A stretch of DNA of 58,675 nucleotides from JAATGA01 sp047605605 (lineage in GTDB: Bacteria > Pseudomonadota > Alphaproteobacteria > Rhodobacterales > Rhodobacteraceae). The DNA lies in contig JASGFG010000012.1 of NCBI GenBank assembly GCA_047605605.1, positions 1-58,675 of the forward strand. Direction: 5' to 3'. Below, piece after piece: positions 1 to 8,929 of the stretch (the stretch's first letter is position 1; the number at the start of each line of letters is the position of its first letter). The position numbers and the translations under genes were made by a program. The notes below the pieces were generated by a model. It was given only the letters and a program-made list of their open reading frames with translations, was not told where the DNA came from and did no database searches.

Positions 1-258
1 GGCCGGGCCGCCTTCGGCAAGCAGCAGCACCAGCGCGCCGGGGGCCGCCGCGCGAAGCCGCCCGATGGCTGTCGCCTCGTCCGCCTCGGGCAGCGTCCGG
101 CCCAGCACGATCACCTGGAAATCGGCCAGGTTTATCGCGCTCAACCCGTCTTGCAGCCTGCGCATGACGATCGGCTGGCATCCCAGTTCGGCCACGACCG
201 CGGAAATGCCTTCGGCCGTCTCGCGGTCGCACCCGATGACGAGGATACGATCCTGCAT
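1..258 (-). CDS. Receiver-like (degenerate) response regulator, N-terminal part, cut by the window edge
   Basis: The first 86 codons are visible, starting at ATG 258 behind a good ribosome site (GGAGGGGAAG). The pattern of a hydrophobic first strand (ILVIG), amphipathic helix and second core strand (FQVIVLG) followed by TLPE fits a CheY-like receiver domain. However, residue 53, where the phosphorylated Asp should sit, is Gly, and the acidic pair after strand 1 is reduced to one Asp (GCD). This looks like a pseudo-receiver; the output domain lies outside the window. It is divergent from the flavoenzyme gene at 736, so it may control the catabolic cluster. That role is inference; the fold call is moderate. 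Confidence 0.55.
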   Translation of the reverse strand, partial: MQDRILVIGCDRETAEGISAVVAELGCQPIVMRRLQDGLSAINLADFQVIVLGRTLPEADEATAIGRLRAAAPGALVLLLAEGGPA

Positions 259-735
259 CTTCCCCTCCAATCCCGGCCCGGTCCCGAAGGACGCGACCCG
301 GTTCAACGCCTTCAAACGTGCCCCCCTCCGACTCCGAACCCGTCCGGCGGCGCAAAGGTCCCAAAAAAATCGTCCCTCCCGCGCGGCAATGCTGAGCGGG
401 AACGCAAAGCGTGCGCGCGCCTTTCCGGTGCGAACGCGGTTTGTCCGCGAAATGCCCCACTCCGGCGCCCGGACATGAAGACAGGCGAATCCGGCATCAG
501 TATGGCAGGTCGCGCCGCGCAAATGTCGCAACAGGCCGATCACGTCGTGGAGAAGACGTCCTGACGCGCGTCTGCCGCCCTGTCCGGAATGTTTTCTGAA
601 ACAGATATAAATGTGCAAAACTTGCAAGTTATGTATACAATACTGCGCTTTCTGGATTATGCTGATCGCCGTCAATAAATCCAAGACCGAAGCCCGCCTT
701 CGGATGCCGGCACGCCTGGGAGGAGCGCACCTGAC
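259..735. other. Intergenic region between the regulator and the flavoenzyme gene
   Basis: 477 bases with no convincing gene. The left two thirds are GC-rich and give only short shadow reading frames. The part from about 600 to 670 is distinctly AT-rich and holds a perfect 12-bp palindrome and a second dyad (annotated separately), as expected for the control region of the gene at 736. Confidence 0.6.
612..641 (+). promoter_or_regulatory. Candidate promoter/operator of the flavoenzyme gene
   Basis: AACTTGCAAGTT (619-630) is a perfect palindrome. Directly after it TATGTATACAAT (630-641) contains the self-complementary TGTATACA and matches 10 of 12 bases of the ATTGTATACAAT type of operator described for several FCD-subfamily GntR regulators. 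TACAAT (636-641) could serve as a -10 element. No GntR gene is in the window, so the regulator is unknown. Confidence 0.4.
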
Positions 736-2685
736 ATGGCACTTTACGACAACCTGTTTGAACCGCTGAAGATCGGCGCGCTGGAGATTCCGAACCGCAT
801 CGTGCGGTCGGCCCACAGCGTCGCCCTGGGGGGCGAGGAGCTGATCGCCTATCACGAGGCACGGGCGCGCGGCGGCGTCGGCATGTCGGTGCTGCAAGCC
901 ACCAGCGTCGCCGCGGCCGAGCCGAGCCATATCCCCGCCTTCAGCGACGATGTGCTGCCCTTCTACGAGACGATCTCGAAACGGATGCACAAGCACGGGA
1001 TGAAGGTTCTTCTCCAGATCTATCATCGCGGTGCCTCGGGGCGGGTGGCCACCAACCTCCAGACCCTGCTCAGCGTGGGCGAGGTGCCTAATCCCCTGTT
1101 CAACATCACACCGATGCAGATCACCCGCACGCGCATCCACGACCTGATCGGGGAATTCGCCTCGGCCGCGCGGCGGTGCCGGGACGGCGGGCTGGACGGG
1201 ATCGAGCTTCATGCCTCGTCCGGCTATCTGATCCACGAATTTCTTTCGCCCGCGCTGAACACCCGGACCGACGAATACGGCGGATCGTTTGAAAACCGGA
1301 TGCGCCTGCTGGACGAGGTGATCGCCGCCGTCCGGGCCGAGGTCGGCCCCGATTTCGCGCTTGGCGTGCGGATACCGAACGACGATTTCGTCCCCGGCGG
1401 CCTGCCGCCCGAGGAAAATGCCCGCATCGCCGCGGCGCTGGACGGGCGGGTCGACTATATCGGCCTGCACATGAGCTCCTACTGGCGGTTCCACCGCTTC
1501 ATGGCGCCGACGGATGATCCGCTGGGCACCGAGATGCCCGCGAACAACGTCGTCACCAAGGGACTGAAAACCCCTACGATGGTGACGGGCCGGATCATGA
1601 CGCTGGACCATGCCAGCGCCATCCTGCGCGAAGGCCAGGGCGACATGGTGTCGATGGTCCGCGCCCTGATCGCCGACCCCGAACTGGTCAACAAGGCCCG
1701 TCGGCGCGAGGAGCATCGGATCAAGCCCTGCATCAGCACCAACATCGGCTGCGTCGGCCAATACATGAGCAAGGGCGTGCTGACCTGCGTGGTGAACCGC
1801 GCGGCGGCGAAGGAGCTTTACCTCGACGACGAGGCGCAAAAGACCAAGGCGGCGAAAAAGATCATGGTGGTCGGCGGCGGCCCCGCCGGATTGGAGGCGG
1901 CGCGGCTGGCGGCCCTGCGCGGGCATGAGGTCGAGTTGCACGAGGCCGGAAACCGGCTGGGCGGGCAGATCCAGCTGGCCCGCAAGGCGCCGCACCGCGG
2001 CGATGTCGGCCAGATCGTCGACTGGCAGATCAGCGAGCTGGAGATCCTTGGCGTCGAGATCCGCCTGAACTCGGTCGTCGATGACGAAATGATCGCGGCC
2101 TCGGGCGCGGATGAGGTGATCCTTGCCACCGGCACCACGCCGCGCACCGATTTTCAGGTGACGCTGCCGACCCAGGCGATCCCCGGCCACGACCTGCCGC
2201 ATGTCCATACCAGCTGGGACGTGCTGGGCGCCGGGCGGCCGCTGAAGCCCGGCAAGCGCGCCGTGGTCTTCGACGACACCGGCACGTTCGAGGCGATCTC
2301 GGTCGTGGATGTGCTGCTGGCGGCGGGGTTCCATGTCACGATGGTCGGCCGCTTTGAAAAGATCGGCGAGACGCTGCCCTTTCCGCCCGTGACCGTGGGC
2401 GCGGCGCGCGAAAGGCTGATGGCGGGCGATTTCGACTTTATCGGCGGGCACCACCTGCTGCGCATCACCCCCGACAGGGTGGAAATCGGCGTGCTGTTCA
2501 CCGAACGGCTGCGGGTGATCGAGGCCGATACCGTCGTCATCGTCGGCTTCAACCAGCCGAACCGCGAGCTTGTTCCGGCGATCGAGGCGCAGGGAAGGCG
2601 GCTGCATGTCATCGGCAACGTCGCGGGCCGCGGCGATCTGATGAGCGCGCTGCACAGCGCGGCCGAATGCCTCGACCTGATCTGA
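736..2685 (+). CDS. FadH/Old Yellow Enzyme-type NAD(P)H:flavin oxidoreductase (649 aa), one Fe-S ligand replaced
   Basis: Two-module flavoenzyme of the 2,4-dienoyl-CoA reductase/trimethylamine dehydrogenase family. Residues 1 to about 340 form the FMN-binding TIM barrel (start LFEPLKIGALEIPNRIVRS). From about residue 374 follows an FAD/NAD(P) domain with VVGGGPAGLEAA. Between them lies the 4Fe-4S motif. FadH uses C-x2-C-x3-C-x11-C; here the residues are C332, T335, C339 and C351, so ligand 2 is Thr. Spacing is otherwise exact. The family reduces conjugated C=C bonds or oxidatively demethylates amines. Start has GGGAGGAG about ten bases upstream. It is convergent with the transporter/SDR operon and ends at strong terminators. 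Substrate unknown. Confidence 0.85.
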   Translation: MALYDNLFEPLKIGALEIPNRIVRSAHSVALGGEELIAYHEARARGGVGMSVLQATSVAAAEPSHIPAFSDDVLPFYETISKRMHKHGMKVLLQIYHRGASGRVATNLQTLLSVGEVPNPLFNITPMQITRTRIHDLIGEFASAARRCRDGGLDGIELHASSGYLIHEFLSPALNTRTDEYGGSFENRMRLLDEVIAAVRAEVGPDFALGVRIPNDDFVPGGLPPEENARIAAALDGRVDYIGLHMSSYWRFHRFMAPTDDPLGTEMPANNVVTKGLKTPTMVTGRIMTLDHASAILREGQGDMVSMVRALIADPELVNKARRREEHRIKPCISTNIGCVGQYMSKGVLTCVVNRAAAKELYLDDEAQKTKAAKKIMVVGGGPAGLEAARLAALRGHEVELHEAGNRLGGQIQLARKAPHRGDVGQIVDWQISELEILGVEIRLNSVVDDEMIAASGADEVILATGTTPRTDFQVTLPTQAIPGHDLPHVHTSWDVLGAGRPLKPGKRAVVFDDTGTFEAISVVDVLLAAGFHVTMVGRFEKIGETLPFPPVTVGAARERLMAGDFDFIGGHHLLRITPDRVEIGVLFTERLRVIEADTVVIVGFNQPNRELVPAIEAQGRRLHVIGNVAGRGDLMSALHSAAECLDLI

Positions 2686-2691
2686 AACAGG

Positions 2692-2764
2692 GACGCCCCG
2701 CATCCGGCCGGATGCGGGGCGTCACCCGAAACGATGGCCCGCGCCGCACAGGGCGCGGGCCTTT
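2692..2764. terminator. Tandem bidirectional terminator hairpins
   Basis: Hairpin 1 has a 14-bp perfect stem (2692-2705 with 2710-2723, loop GGCC). Hairpin 2 has a 10-bp stem (2736-2745 with 2752-2761, loop GCACAG) followed by TTT. They sit between the convergent ends of the flavoenzyme gene and livK and can stop transcription from both sides. Confidence 0.8.
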
Positions 2765-2768
2765 CACA

Positions 2769-4022
2769 TCAAAGCTGGAAGGCCTGGCCGGGCGTCGCCG
2801 GGTTTACGACCGCCTCGTAGCCGACCTTGACCACCTCGGCCAGCTTCCAGCCATTGCTATCGGCGGCATCGGGGATCGCGTTGAAGGCCGCACCATTGTT
2901 GATGATCTGGTGATCTTCGGGGCGGAAATAGGTCGCGCCGGTGGGCGATTCGAACTTCGCCGACTTCAGCGCCTCGATCACGGCCTTGGTCGTCGTATCG
3001 CCCTTGGTCGCGGCCAGTGCCGCCGCATAGGCTTGGATGCCGGTGTCGGCATTGGCGTTGAACCCGTGCGGGAACCTGTCGCCCGTCTTTTGCACATAGG
3101 CGTCGAACAGCGCCCTGGACACCGCCGAATCCGCGAAGGCCTCGGGCTGCCAGAACGAGGCCGTCCAGGTGTTCGCCGTCATCCCGCCTTTCAGCGTCTT
3201 GGGCAGGTCGAGGTCCAGCGACTGTTCGGAAATGGCAGAGAATTTCTCGTCCAGCCCGAATTCCTTGGCCTGTTTGAAGAAGGTCACGCCATCGTTGCCG
3301 AACAGCACGTTGTGCAACCCCACGGCGGGCGAGGACATCAGCTCGACGATCTGGTTCTTGTAATCCGTCGCGCCATATTTCGGCGTGACCGGATCGAGGA
3401 TGGTGATTTCCTTGCCCGCGGCGGCATAGTGCTGTTTCAGGCTGTGGGCCATCCGGTCCCAGGACGACTTGCCCACCGTGACATCGGGATAGATCGCGGT
3501 CCACGAGGTCACGTCGGGGAACTTTTCGGCCATCAGCTTGGCCATGGCCGACAGGCGGGTATAGTTGTTCGGCACCGTCGGGAAGTAATGACCGCTGAAC
3601 TGTTCATGCGTCAGCGATTCCTCGCCCGAGCCGGATCCCATCAGCACGCCGTCGATGCTGGCCAGAATGCCGTTGACGGCCAGCGCCGTCGCGGTCAGCG
3701 GCACGCCGACCAGCAGGTTGATCCCGCTGCCCACCAGTTCGCGCGCGGCGGCGACCGATTGGGCCGGGTCGCCCTTGTCATCGCGGCTGACCAGTTCCAG
3801 CATCCGCCCGTCGATACCGCCGGCGGCGTTGATCTGGTTCACCGCAACCTCGGCGCCGAAATACATCGGGTTGCCGACGATCTGCATCGCGCCGCTCAGC
3901 GGGCCGATGAAACCGATGCGAATGGTCTGCGCCTGCGCCCGCGCGCGGTGGACCGGCAGGGCCGACAGCGCCACGGATGCGGCAGCGCCTTTCAGCAAGG
4001 TCCGGCGTTGGATGATCTGCAT
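2769..4022 (-). CDS. Branched-chain-type ABC transporter substrate-binding protein (LivK-like, 417 aa)
   Basis: Periplasmic binding protein of the type I (Leu/Ile/Val-binding) fold. The N-terminus QRRTLLKG plus a short hydrophobic stretch ending in ARAQ looks like a Tat signal peptide. The mature protein starts IRIGFIGPLSG and continues with the family pattern GAEVAVNQINAAGGIDGR. The ATG at 4022 has GGAGG upstream; a longer frame to 4310 runs through the next gene and was not used. It is the last gene of the liv-SDR-VOC unit, an unusual place because the binding protein is usually first. The ligand cannot be read from sequence; in catabolic clusters these proteins often bind aromatic or other carboxylates rather than amino acids. 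Confidence 0.88.
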   Translation of the reverse strand: MQIIQRRTLLKGAAASVALSALPVHRARAQAQTIRIGFIGPLSGAMQIVGNPMYFGAEVAVNQINAAGGIDGRMLELVSRDDKGDPAQSVAAARELVGSGINLLVGVPLTATALAVNGILASIDGVLMGSGSGEESLTHEQFSGHYFPTVPNNYTRLSAMAKLMAEKFPDVTSWTAIYPDVTVGKSSWDRMAHSLKQHYAAAGKEITILDPVTPKYGATDYKNQIVELMSSPAVGLHNVLFGNDGVTFFKQAKEFGLDEKFSAISEQSLDLDLPKTLKGGMTANTWTASFWQPEAFADSAVSRALFDAYVQKTGDRFPHGFNANADTGIQAYAAALAATKGDTTTKAVIEALKSAKFESPTGATYFRPEDHQIINNGAAFNAIPDAADSNGWKLAEVVKVGYEAVVNPATPGQAFQL

Positions 4023-4086
4023 TTCTTCTCTCTCTCCTCCCGTAATCGCCGGGTCGCCGGTTCGGCGCCCGATCATTTCGTCCTTG

Positions 4087-4620
4087 TCATGACGGCCAGC
4101 CGTAGCGGACCGGATCGGACCCGTCCCAGCCGACGGCGGCCTGCGCGATCTGCTCGAACATCCGCCGCCGCGGCGGGCTGAATTCGGTGACTTCGTAAAT
4201 GAACGCCGGATTGTCGGGGTGCTGGTAATAGGCAAAGGGGCCATAGCCCGACCGCCCTTCCTGCACCGCCAGAAACCCCAGGGACAGGGCCTTGGCATGA
4301 ACCTCGTCATAGCGTTCCGACCACGACGAATAGTGATGCGGCAGATCCCCGTCGGGCACGCGCGCCAGAAACTCGGTATAAATCGAGGGCGCGTCGCTCG
4401 TCTGCTGGATCAGTTCGATCTGCACGCCGCCGCTGTTGGCCAGCGCGATCGACATCTGGAGCTTCAGGGGCCGGCCGCGAAAGGTGCAGGTTTCGACCGG
4501 CACATTCTCGGCCACGAACCACGGGCCGATCCCGGCCTTTTCGATGAAGAAGGCCATCGAACGGTGCAGGTCCGGGGTAACGTAGCCGACCTGCCGTATG
4601 TCATCGAAAAACCGGCTCAA
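4087..4620 (-). CDS. VOC-superfamily (glyoxalase/dioxygenase fold) protein (177 aa)
   Basis: A single-chain protein with two beta-alpha-beta-beta-beta modules, recognised by IRQVGYVTPDLHRSMAFF at the start of module 1 and by VQIELIQ and FIYEVTEF strands ending in Glu, which are metal-ligand positions in the superfamily. The start is TTG at 4620: AGGAGG lies five bases upstream and the stop of the SDR gene ends at 4622, leaving one base between them, so translation is probably coupled. Function could be a lactoylglutathione-lyase-like isomerase, an epimerase or a ring-cleavage enzyme. The operon suggests a step in breakdown of the imported compound. Specific activity unknown. Confidence 0.8.
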   Translation of the reverse strand: MSRFFDDIRQVGYVTPDLHRSMAFFIEKAGIGPWFVAENVPVETCTFRGRPLKLQMSIALANSGGVQIELIQQTSDAPSIYTEFLARVPDGDLPHHYSSWSERYDEVHAKALSLGFLAVQEGRSGYGPFAYYQHPDNPAFIYEVTEFSPPRRRMFEQIAQAAVGWDGSDPVRYGWPS

Positions 4621-4621
4621 T

Positions 4622-5431
4622 TCAGCCTCCTGCCGTCTGGTGGGCCTTGCTCTGGCTCAGGAAGGGGGTCAGGTCAGGCTGGCCGTTGTGGGCGGTGATG
4701 CCGCCGTCGACCGGCAGGATCGCGCCTGTCATCCACCCCGCATCGTCGCTGGCCAGAAAGGCGATGACGCTGGCGATATCCTCTGGCCCGCCATAGCGGC
4801 GCAGCGGAATGCGCGGCAGGAACACCGCCTGAACCTCGGGGGTGGTAACAAGGGCGCGGCTGGTGACGACCGGGCCGGGGCAGACGGCGTTGACGCGGAT
4901 GCCGTCCTTGCCATGGTCGATGGCAAGCGTGCGGGTATAGTTCACCACCGCGCCCTTGGCGGCGTTATAGGCGCTGAACCCGTTGTCGCCGCCCAGCCCG
5001 GAAACCGAGGCGACGTTGACGATGGCCCCCCGCCCCCGCTGCCGCATCCGCGGGATGACGGACCGGCAGCAATAGAAGGTGCCGGTCAGGATGATGTGGA
5101 TCGCCTTTTCCCAGGCGTCCAGCGGCAGGTCCGGGGTTTCCAGCCCCATGCCGCGAAAGATCGCGGCATTGTTCACCAGAATGTCGATGCCGCCGAACTG
5201 CGCCTCGGCCGTGGCGGCCATGGCCTCGACCGCGGCCGCGTCGCCGATGTCGCATTGCACGAACAGCGCCCGGTCCGCGCCGATTTCCGCGGCGATCCGC
5301 CCGCCGGCCTCGGCGTCGATATCGGCCACGACGACGCGCGCGCCCCTTTGGGCAAGCCTGCGCGCCGTGGCGGCGCCGATGCCGTTTCCGGCGCCGGTGA
5401 CGATGGCCACCTGTCCCTCAAAGTCCTGCAA
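4622..5431 (-). CDS. Short-chain dehydrogenase/reductase (269 aa)
   Basis: Classical SDR. TGAGNGIG (about residues 12-19) is the dinucleotide-binding motif, NNAA follows near residue 90, and the catalytic Ser-Tyr-Lys are in NVASVSG and in SAYNAAK. Asp after the second strand (VVADIDAE) favours NAD(H). The start is TTG at 5431 with GGGGAGGG eight bases upstream; the first in-frame residues MQDFEGQVAIVTG fit the family. It lies between livF and the VOC gene in one transcription unit and would interconvert an alcohol and a ketone in the pathway fed by the transporter. The exact substrate is not predictable. Confidence 0.9.
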   Translation of the reverse strand: MQDFEGQVAIVTGAGNGIGAATARRLAQRGARVVVADIDAEAGGRIAAEIGADRALFVQCDIGDAAAVEAMAATAEAQFGGIDILVNNAAIFRGMGLETPDLPLDAWEKAIHIILTGTFYCCRSVIPRMRQRGRGAIVNVASVSGLGGDNGFSAYNAAKGAVVNYTRTLAIDHGKDGIRVNAVCPGPVVTSRALVTTPEVQAVFLPRIPLRRYGGPEDIASVIAFLASDDAGWMTGAILPVDGGITAHNGQPDLTPFLSQSKAHQTAGG

Positions 5432-5468
5432 CCGCTTCCCTCCCCTGATCCGCGGCGACCCTGGCGGG

Positions 5469-6173
5469 CTACATCGCGAGGTATCTGTTCTTGATGTCGG
5501 GGCGGGCGTCGAACTCGGCCCAATCGCCGGAAAAGACGATTGCGCCGCTGTCGATCACCGCCACCCTGTGCGTGCATTGCCGCGAGAACCAGATGTTCTG
5601 TTCGCACAGCAGCAGGCCGATGCCATCCGCCTCGCAGGCGGAAACCACGTCCTTGACCAGTTCCTCGACGATGATCGGGGCCAGCCCCTCGGTCGGTTCG
5701 TCCAGAAGCATCAGCCGCGGCCGCGCCATCAGCGCCCGCGCAAAGGCGACAAGCTGCTGCTGCCCGCCGGAAAGCTGGTCGCCATAGCGTTTCGCCAGCG
5801 GGATCAGGATGGGAAAGCGGCCGATGACCTCGTCCACGTTCAGCGGCGCCACCCCGCGCGGCAGGGCATAGCGCGCCATCTCGATATTCTCGCGCACGGT
5901 CAGATGCGGGAAGATGCGCCGATCCTCGGGCACAAGGCACAGCCCCATGCGGCTGCGGGCATGGCCGGGCGACGCGCCAAGCTCGGCCCCCGCAAAAGAG
6001 ATGCGGCCCCGCACATCCGGCCCGGCATTCATGATGCTTTTCAGCAGCGTGGACTTTCCCGCGCCGTTCCGGCCCAGCACCGCCATGCGGACGCCCTGCC
6101 CCACGGACAGGCTCAGTTCCTGAAGGATGTGGCTGTCGCCATAGAAGGCGTCGATGCCCTGAACCTCAAGCAT
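5469..6173 (-). CDS. livF: Branched-chain-type ABC transporter ATP-binding protein LivF (234 aa)
   Basis: Cytoplasmic ATPase subunit. Walker A is GRNGAGKST, the signature LSGGQQQ and Walker B LMLLDEPTEGLAP; the EPTEGLAP ending is typical of LivF. I chose ATG 6173 because GGAGG sits six bases upstream; ATG 6179 would leave no spacing. It overlaps the end of livG by eight bases. With LivG it should power import through LivHM of the ligand bound by the LivK-like protein encoded further along the operon. Confidence 0.92.
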   Translation of the reverse strand: MLEVQGIDAFYGDSHILQELSLSVGQGVRMAVLGRNGAGKSTLLKSIMNAGPDVRGRISFAGAELGASPGHARSRMGLCLVPEDRRIFPHLTVRENIEMARYALPRGVAPLNVDEVIGRFPILIPLAKRYGDQLSGGQQQLVAFARALMARPRLMLLDEPTEGLAPIIVEELVKDVVSACEADGIGLLLCEQNIWFSRQCTHRVAVIDSGAIVFSGDWAEFDARPDIKNRYLAM

Positions 6174-6936
6174 TCGCATCCTCCTGCCCCAGATAGACCT
6201 CGCGCACCATCGGGTCTTGCCGCACCGCCTCGGGCGTGCCGCGGGCGATGATCTCGCCGTAGTTCAGGACCATCGCCGCATCGGCCAGGCCGAAGATCAC
6301 GTCCACATCATGCTCGGTCATCAGCATGGTAAACCCGCGTTCGGCCTTCAGCCGCTTCAGCAGGTCGACCGTGCGGTGCCGTTCGGGGGGCGACATGCCC
6401 GCCGTCGGCTCGTCCAGCATCAGGATCTCGGGCTCCAGCGCCAGGGCGAGCGCCAGTTCCAGCCGCTTCTTGTCGCCATGCGACAGATAGCGCGACGGCG
6501 TTTCCGCCCGGCTGTCGAGGCCGACCTCGGCCAGCCGGGCCATCGCCTCGCGCCGCACATCGGCGCTTGGGCGAAAGTCATACCAGGGGCCGGTCGGCCG
6601 GCCGGTCATGCGCAGGCGGCGTTCGACCGTGACCATCAGGTTTTCCAGCGCCGACATGTCCAGGAAGATCCGGGCGACCTGAAACGTGCGCCCGATCCCC
6701 TTTTGCACGCGGCGGAAGGCCGGGGCGCGCACGATCTCCTCTCCCGCAAGGCGGATGCTGCCGTCGGTGGCGCTTGTCTCGCCCGTCAGCACCTTGAACA
6801 GCGTGGTCTTGCCCGCGCCGTTCGGACCGATCAGCGCATGGGTGCCGCCCTTGACCAGATCGAAATCCAGCCCCTTCAGGATCGGCACCGCGCCATAGGA
6901 TTTGCGGATGTTGCGCGCCTCGAGGATCATGGTCAT
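6166..6936 (-). CDS. livG: Branched-chain-type ABC transporter ATP-binding protein LivG (256 aa)
   Basis: Second ATPase subunit. Walker A GPNGAGKTT, signature YLSHGDKKRLELALAL (a degenerate LSxGxx form usual in LivG) and Walker B LMLDEPTAGMSP. The C-terminal region MVLNYGEIIARGTPEAVRQDPMVREVYLG is characteristic. The ATG at 6936 forms an ATGA overlap with the livM stop, so the two are translationally coupled. A longer open frame to 7395 runs through livM and is not coding. Partner of LivF on the inner face of the membrane. Confidence 0.92.
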   Translation of the reverse strand: MTMILEARNIRKSYGAVPILKGLDFDLVKGGTHALIGPNGAGKTTLFKVLTGETSATDGSIRLAGEEIVRAPAFRRVQKGIGRTFQVARIFLDMSALENLMVTVERRLRMTGRPTGPWYDFRPSADVRREAMARLAEVGLDSRAETPSRYLSHGDKKRLELALALALEPEILMLDEPTAGMSPPERHRTVDLLKRLKAERGFTMLMTEHDVDVIFGLADAAMVLNYGEIIARGTPEAVRQDPMVREVYLGQEDANA

Positions 6937-7928
6937 TCCGCAGGCTCCCCCGTCACATTCGCCACGACCGAGCGGGCACGCTGCCTGCGTTCGCGCAGCT
7001 TTGCCGCAAAGCCCAGGATGCCGCCCGGAAAGGCCAGGACGATGACCAGAAGGATGCCGCCCACCACCACCTCGGACAGGCCGGCAAAAGTGCGGGTCAG
7101 GAAGTCGATCCCGGCAAAGATCACCGTGCCCAGCACTGGCCCCCAGAAGAACCCGGCGCCGCCCAGCAGCGCGTTCAGCACCGCCTGGATCGAATGCACC
7201 CAATAGCCGGTCGCGGGCGTCACGATCTGGACCCAGGGCGCGCTCAACCCGCCGGCGACGGCCGCGATCCCGCCCGCCACCACAAAGGCGGCAAGGCGAT
7301 AGCGGTGGACGTTGACGCCGATGAAGCCCGCGCGTTCGGCATCCTGCTTGATGCAGCGCAGCACCCGGCCAAAGCGGCTGTGAACCAGCCACCACATCGC
7401 ATAGGCCAGCACCGTGCAGACCAGCAGCACGAACCAGTAAAGCGACTGGCTGCTTTCAAGGCTGATCGTGGCAGGGCCCAGATGCAGCGTCGGGCGCGGA
7501 ATGCTGGCCATGCCGTCGACGCCGCCCAGGGCGTGGCTGTTGCCGATGACGATATACAGCACCTCGCTGAGCGCGAGCGTCAGCACGGCCAGATGGATCC
7601 CGCCCATCCGCCGCAGCGCCAGCAGCCCGACCGCCGCCGAGGCGACGGCCCCCAGAACCCCCGCGCCCGCCAGCAGCAGAAGGAAGGACTGCCCGTCGCG
7701 CAGGCCCCAGCCCACCAGATAGGCCCCCATCGCGAAGAAGGCCGCGTGCCCGAAGGTCGCGACCCCCGCAAAGCCGAACAGCAGGTTCCACGACAGGCAG
7801 AACAGCGCCTCGATCAGCACGAAGCCCAGAATGAACACCCACCCCGGATTGGCCCAGAGCGGAACCGAGGCCAGCAGGGCGATGCCCGCCAGCGAGCCCA
7901 GGATGACAGCGTTGCGCGAAGCCTGCAT
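6933..7928 (-). CDS. livM: Branched-chain-type ABC transporter permease LivM (331 aa)
   Basis: Inner-membrane permease with roughly eight to ten hydrophobic segments and the LivM signature region SWNLLFGFAGVATFGHAAFFAMGAY near residue 50, GINVHRYRL-like stretch (GVNVHRYRLAAFVVAGGIA) in the middle, and a charged C-terminal tail. The start shares its A with the livH stop (TGATG); a GTG one codon upstream is an alternative. Encoded between livH and livG. Confidence 0.92.
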   Translation of the reverse strand: MQASRNAVILGSLAGIALLASVPLWANPGWVFILGFVLIEALFCLSWNLLFGFAGVATFGHAAFFAMGAYLVGWGLRDGQSFLLLLAGAGVLGAVASAAVGLLALRRMGGIHLAVLTLALSEVLYIVIGNSHALGGVDGMASIPRPTLHLGPATISLESSQSLYWFVLLVCTVLAYAMWWLVHSRFGRVLRCIKQDAERAGFIGVNVHRYRLAAFVVAGGIAAVAGGLSAPWVQIVTPATGYWVHSIQAVLNALLGGAGFFWGPVLGTVIFAGIDFLTRTFAGLSEVVVGGILLVIVLAFPGGILGFAAKLRERRQRARSVVANVTGEPAE

Positions 7929-8806
7929 CACGACACCCCGCGATGGAACAATCCGTTCGGCCGCACGAACAGAAGAAGGATCATGACCACATAGATCGCC
8001 AGCGACGGCATGGCCGGGATCAGGAACGACCCCATGCTTTCTGTCAGCCCTAGGATCAGCGAGGCAAACAGCGCCCCGCGGATATTGCCCAGGCCCCCGA
8101 TGATGACGGCGATGAAGGCGTTCAGCGTGTAGGCATGGCCCAGTTCGGGCGACAGGCTCTGGTTCGGAAGGAGCAGCCCCCCCGCCAGCCCCGCCAGCGC
8201 AAAGGCCACGATCACCACCCCGGTGAACAGCAGCGGCACGTTCAGCCCCAGAAGGCTGGTCATCCAGCCGTCATTGGCCACGGCCTGCACCAGCTTGCCG
8301 ATCCACAGCCGATGGATCGCATATTCCAGCGCGAAAAAGACGATCAGCCCCATCACGATGATGAACAGCGAATATTTCGAGATGATGAGCTTGCCGAACT
8401 TCAGGATGCCCGAGATCTCGGGCGGGGCCGAGACACTGAAATAGTCCAGACCCCAGATCAGCTTGACCGCGCCGACGCAGACCATCAGCAGGCCGAAGGT
8501 GCCGATCAGCATATAGGCCTCGTCCAGCCCGTGCAGGCGGCGCAGGATGATGCGGTCGGTCAGCACGCCCAGCACGCCGACCGCCAGCCCCGCGATGATG
8601 CAGGACAGCAGGAACGGCACCAGCCCGTTGCCCAGCAGCTGGATCAGCGAAAAGGTCAGATAGGCGCCGATCATGAAAAAGCCGCCATGCGCAAAGTTCA
8701 GGATGCGCAGGATTCCGAAAACCAGCGTCAGGCCCGCCGCCACCAGGAACAGCGACATCCCGACGGTCAGGCCATTCACCAACGCAAATGTCAGTTGCAT
8801 CGACAT
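7928..8806 (-). CDS. livH: Branched-chain-type ABC transporter permease LivH (292 aa)
   Basis: Inner-membrane permease, first gene of the unit. Family pattern LTLVFGILRILNFAHGGFFMIGAY at residues 28-51 and GLGNIRGALFASLILGLTES near the C-terminus. The ATG at 8806 has GGGGAGG about eleven bases upstream; the frame is open further but the extension has no hydrophobic or family features. Length is normal. Transcription probably starts in the AT-rich stretch at 8930-9000. Confidence 0.92.
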   Translation of the reverse strand: MSMQLTFALVNGLTVGMSLFLVAAGLTLVFGILRILNFAHGGFFMIGAYLTFSLIQLLGNGLVPFLLSCIIAGLAVGVLGVLTDRIILRRLHGLDEAYMLIGTFGLLMVCVGAVKLIWGLDYFSVSAPPEISGILKFGKLIISKYSLFIIVMGLIVFFALEYAIHRLWIGKLVQAVANDGWMTSLLGLNVPLLFTGVVIVAFALAGLAGGLLLPNQSLSPELGHAYTLNAFIAVIIGGLGNIRGALFASLILGLTESMGSFLIPAMPSLAIYVVMILLLFVRPNGLFHRGVS

Positions 8807-8929
8807 GTGATATCGGACCTCCCCTTCCAACAGGCGCAGCGGGATGCCGGGTCTAGGCCGGTCGTCTTGCCCACGCCCCCATTGTCGAACCGGGGATGCA
8901 CCAAGGAAGATACTGGCGCAACTTTCAGC

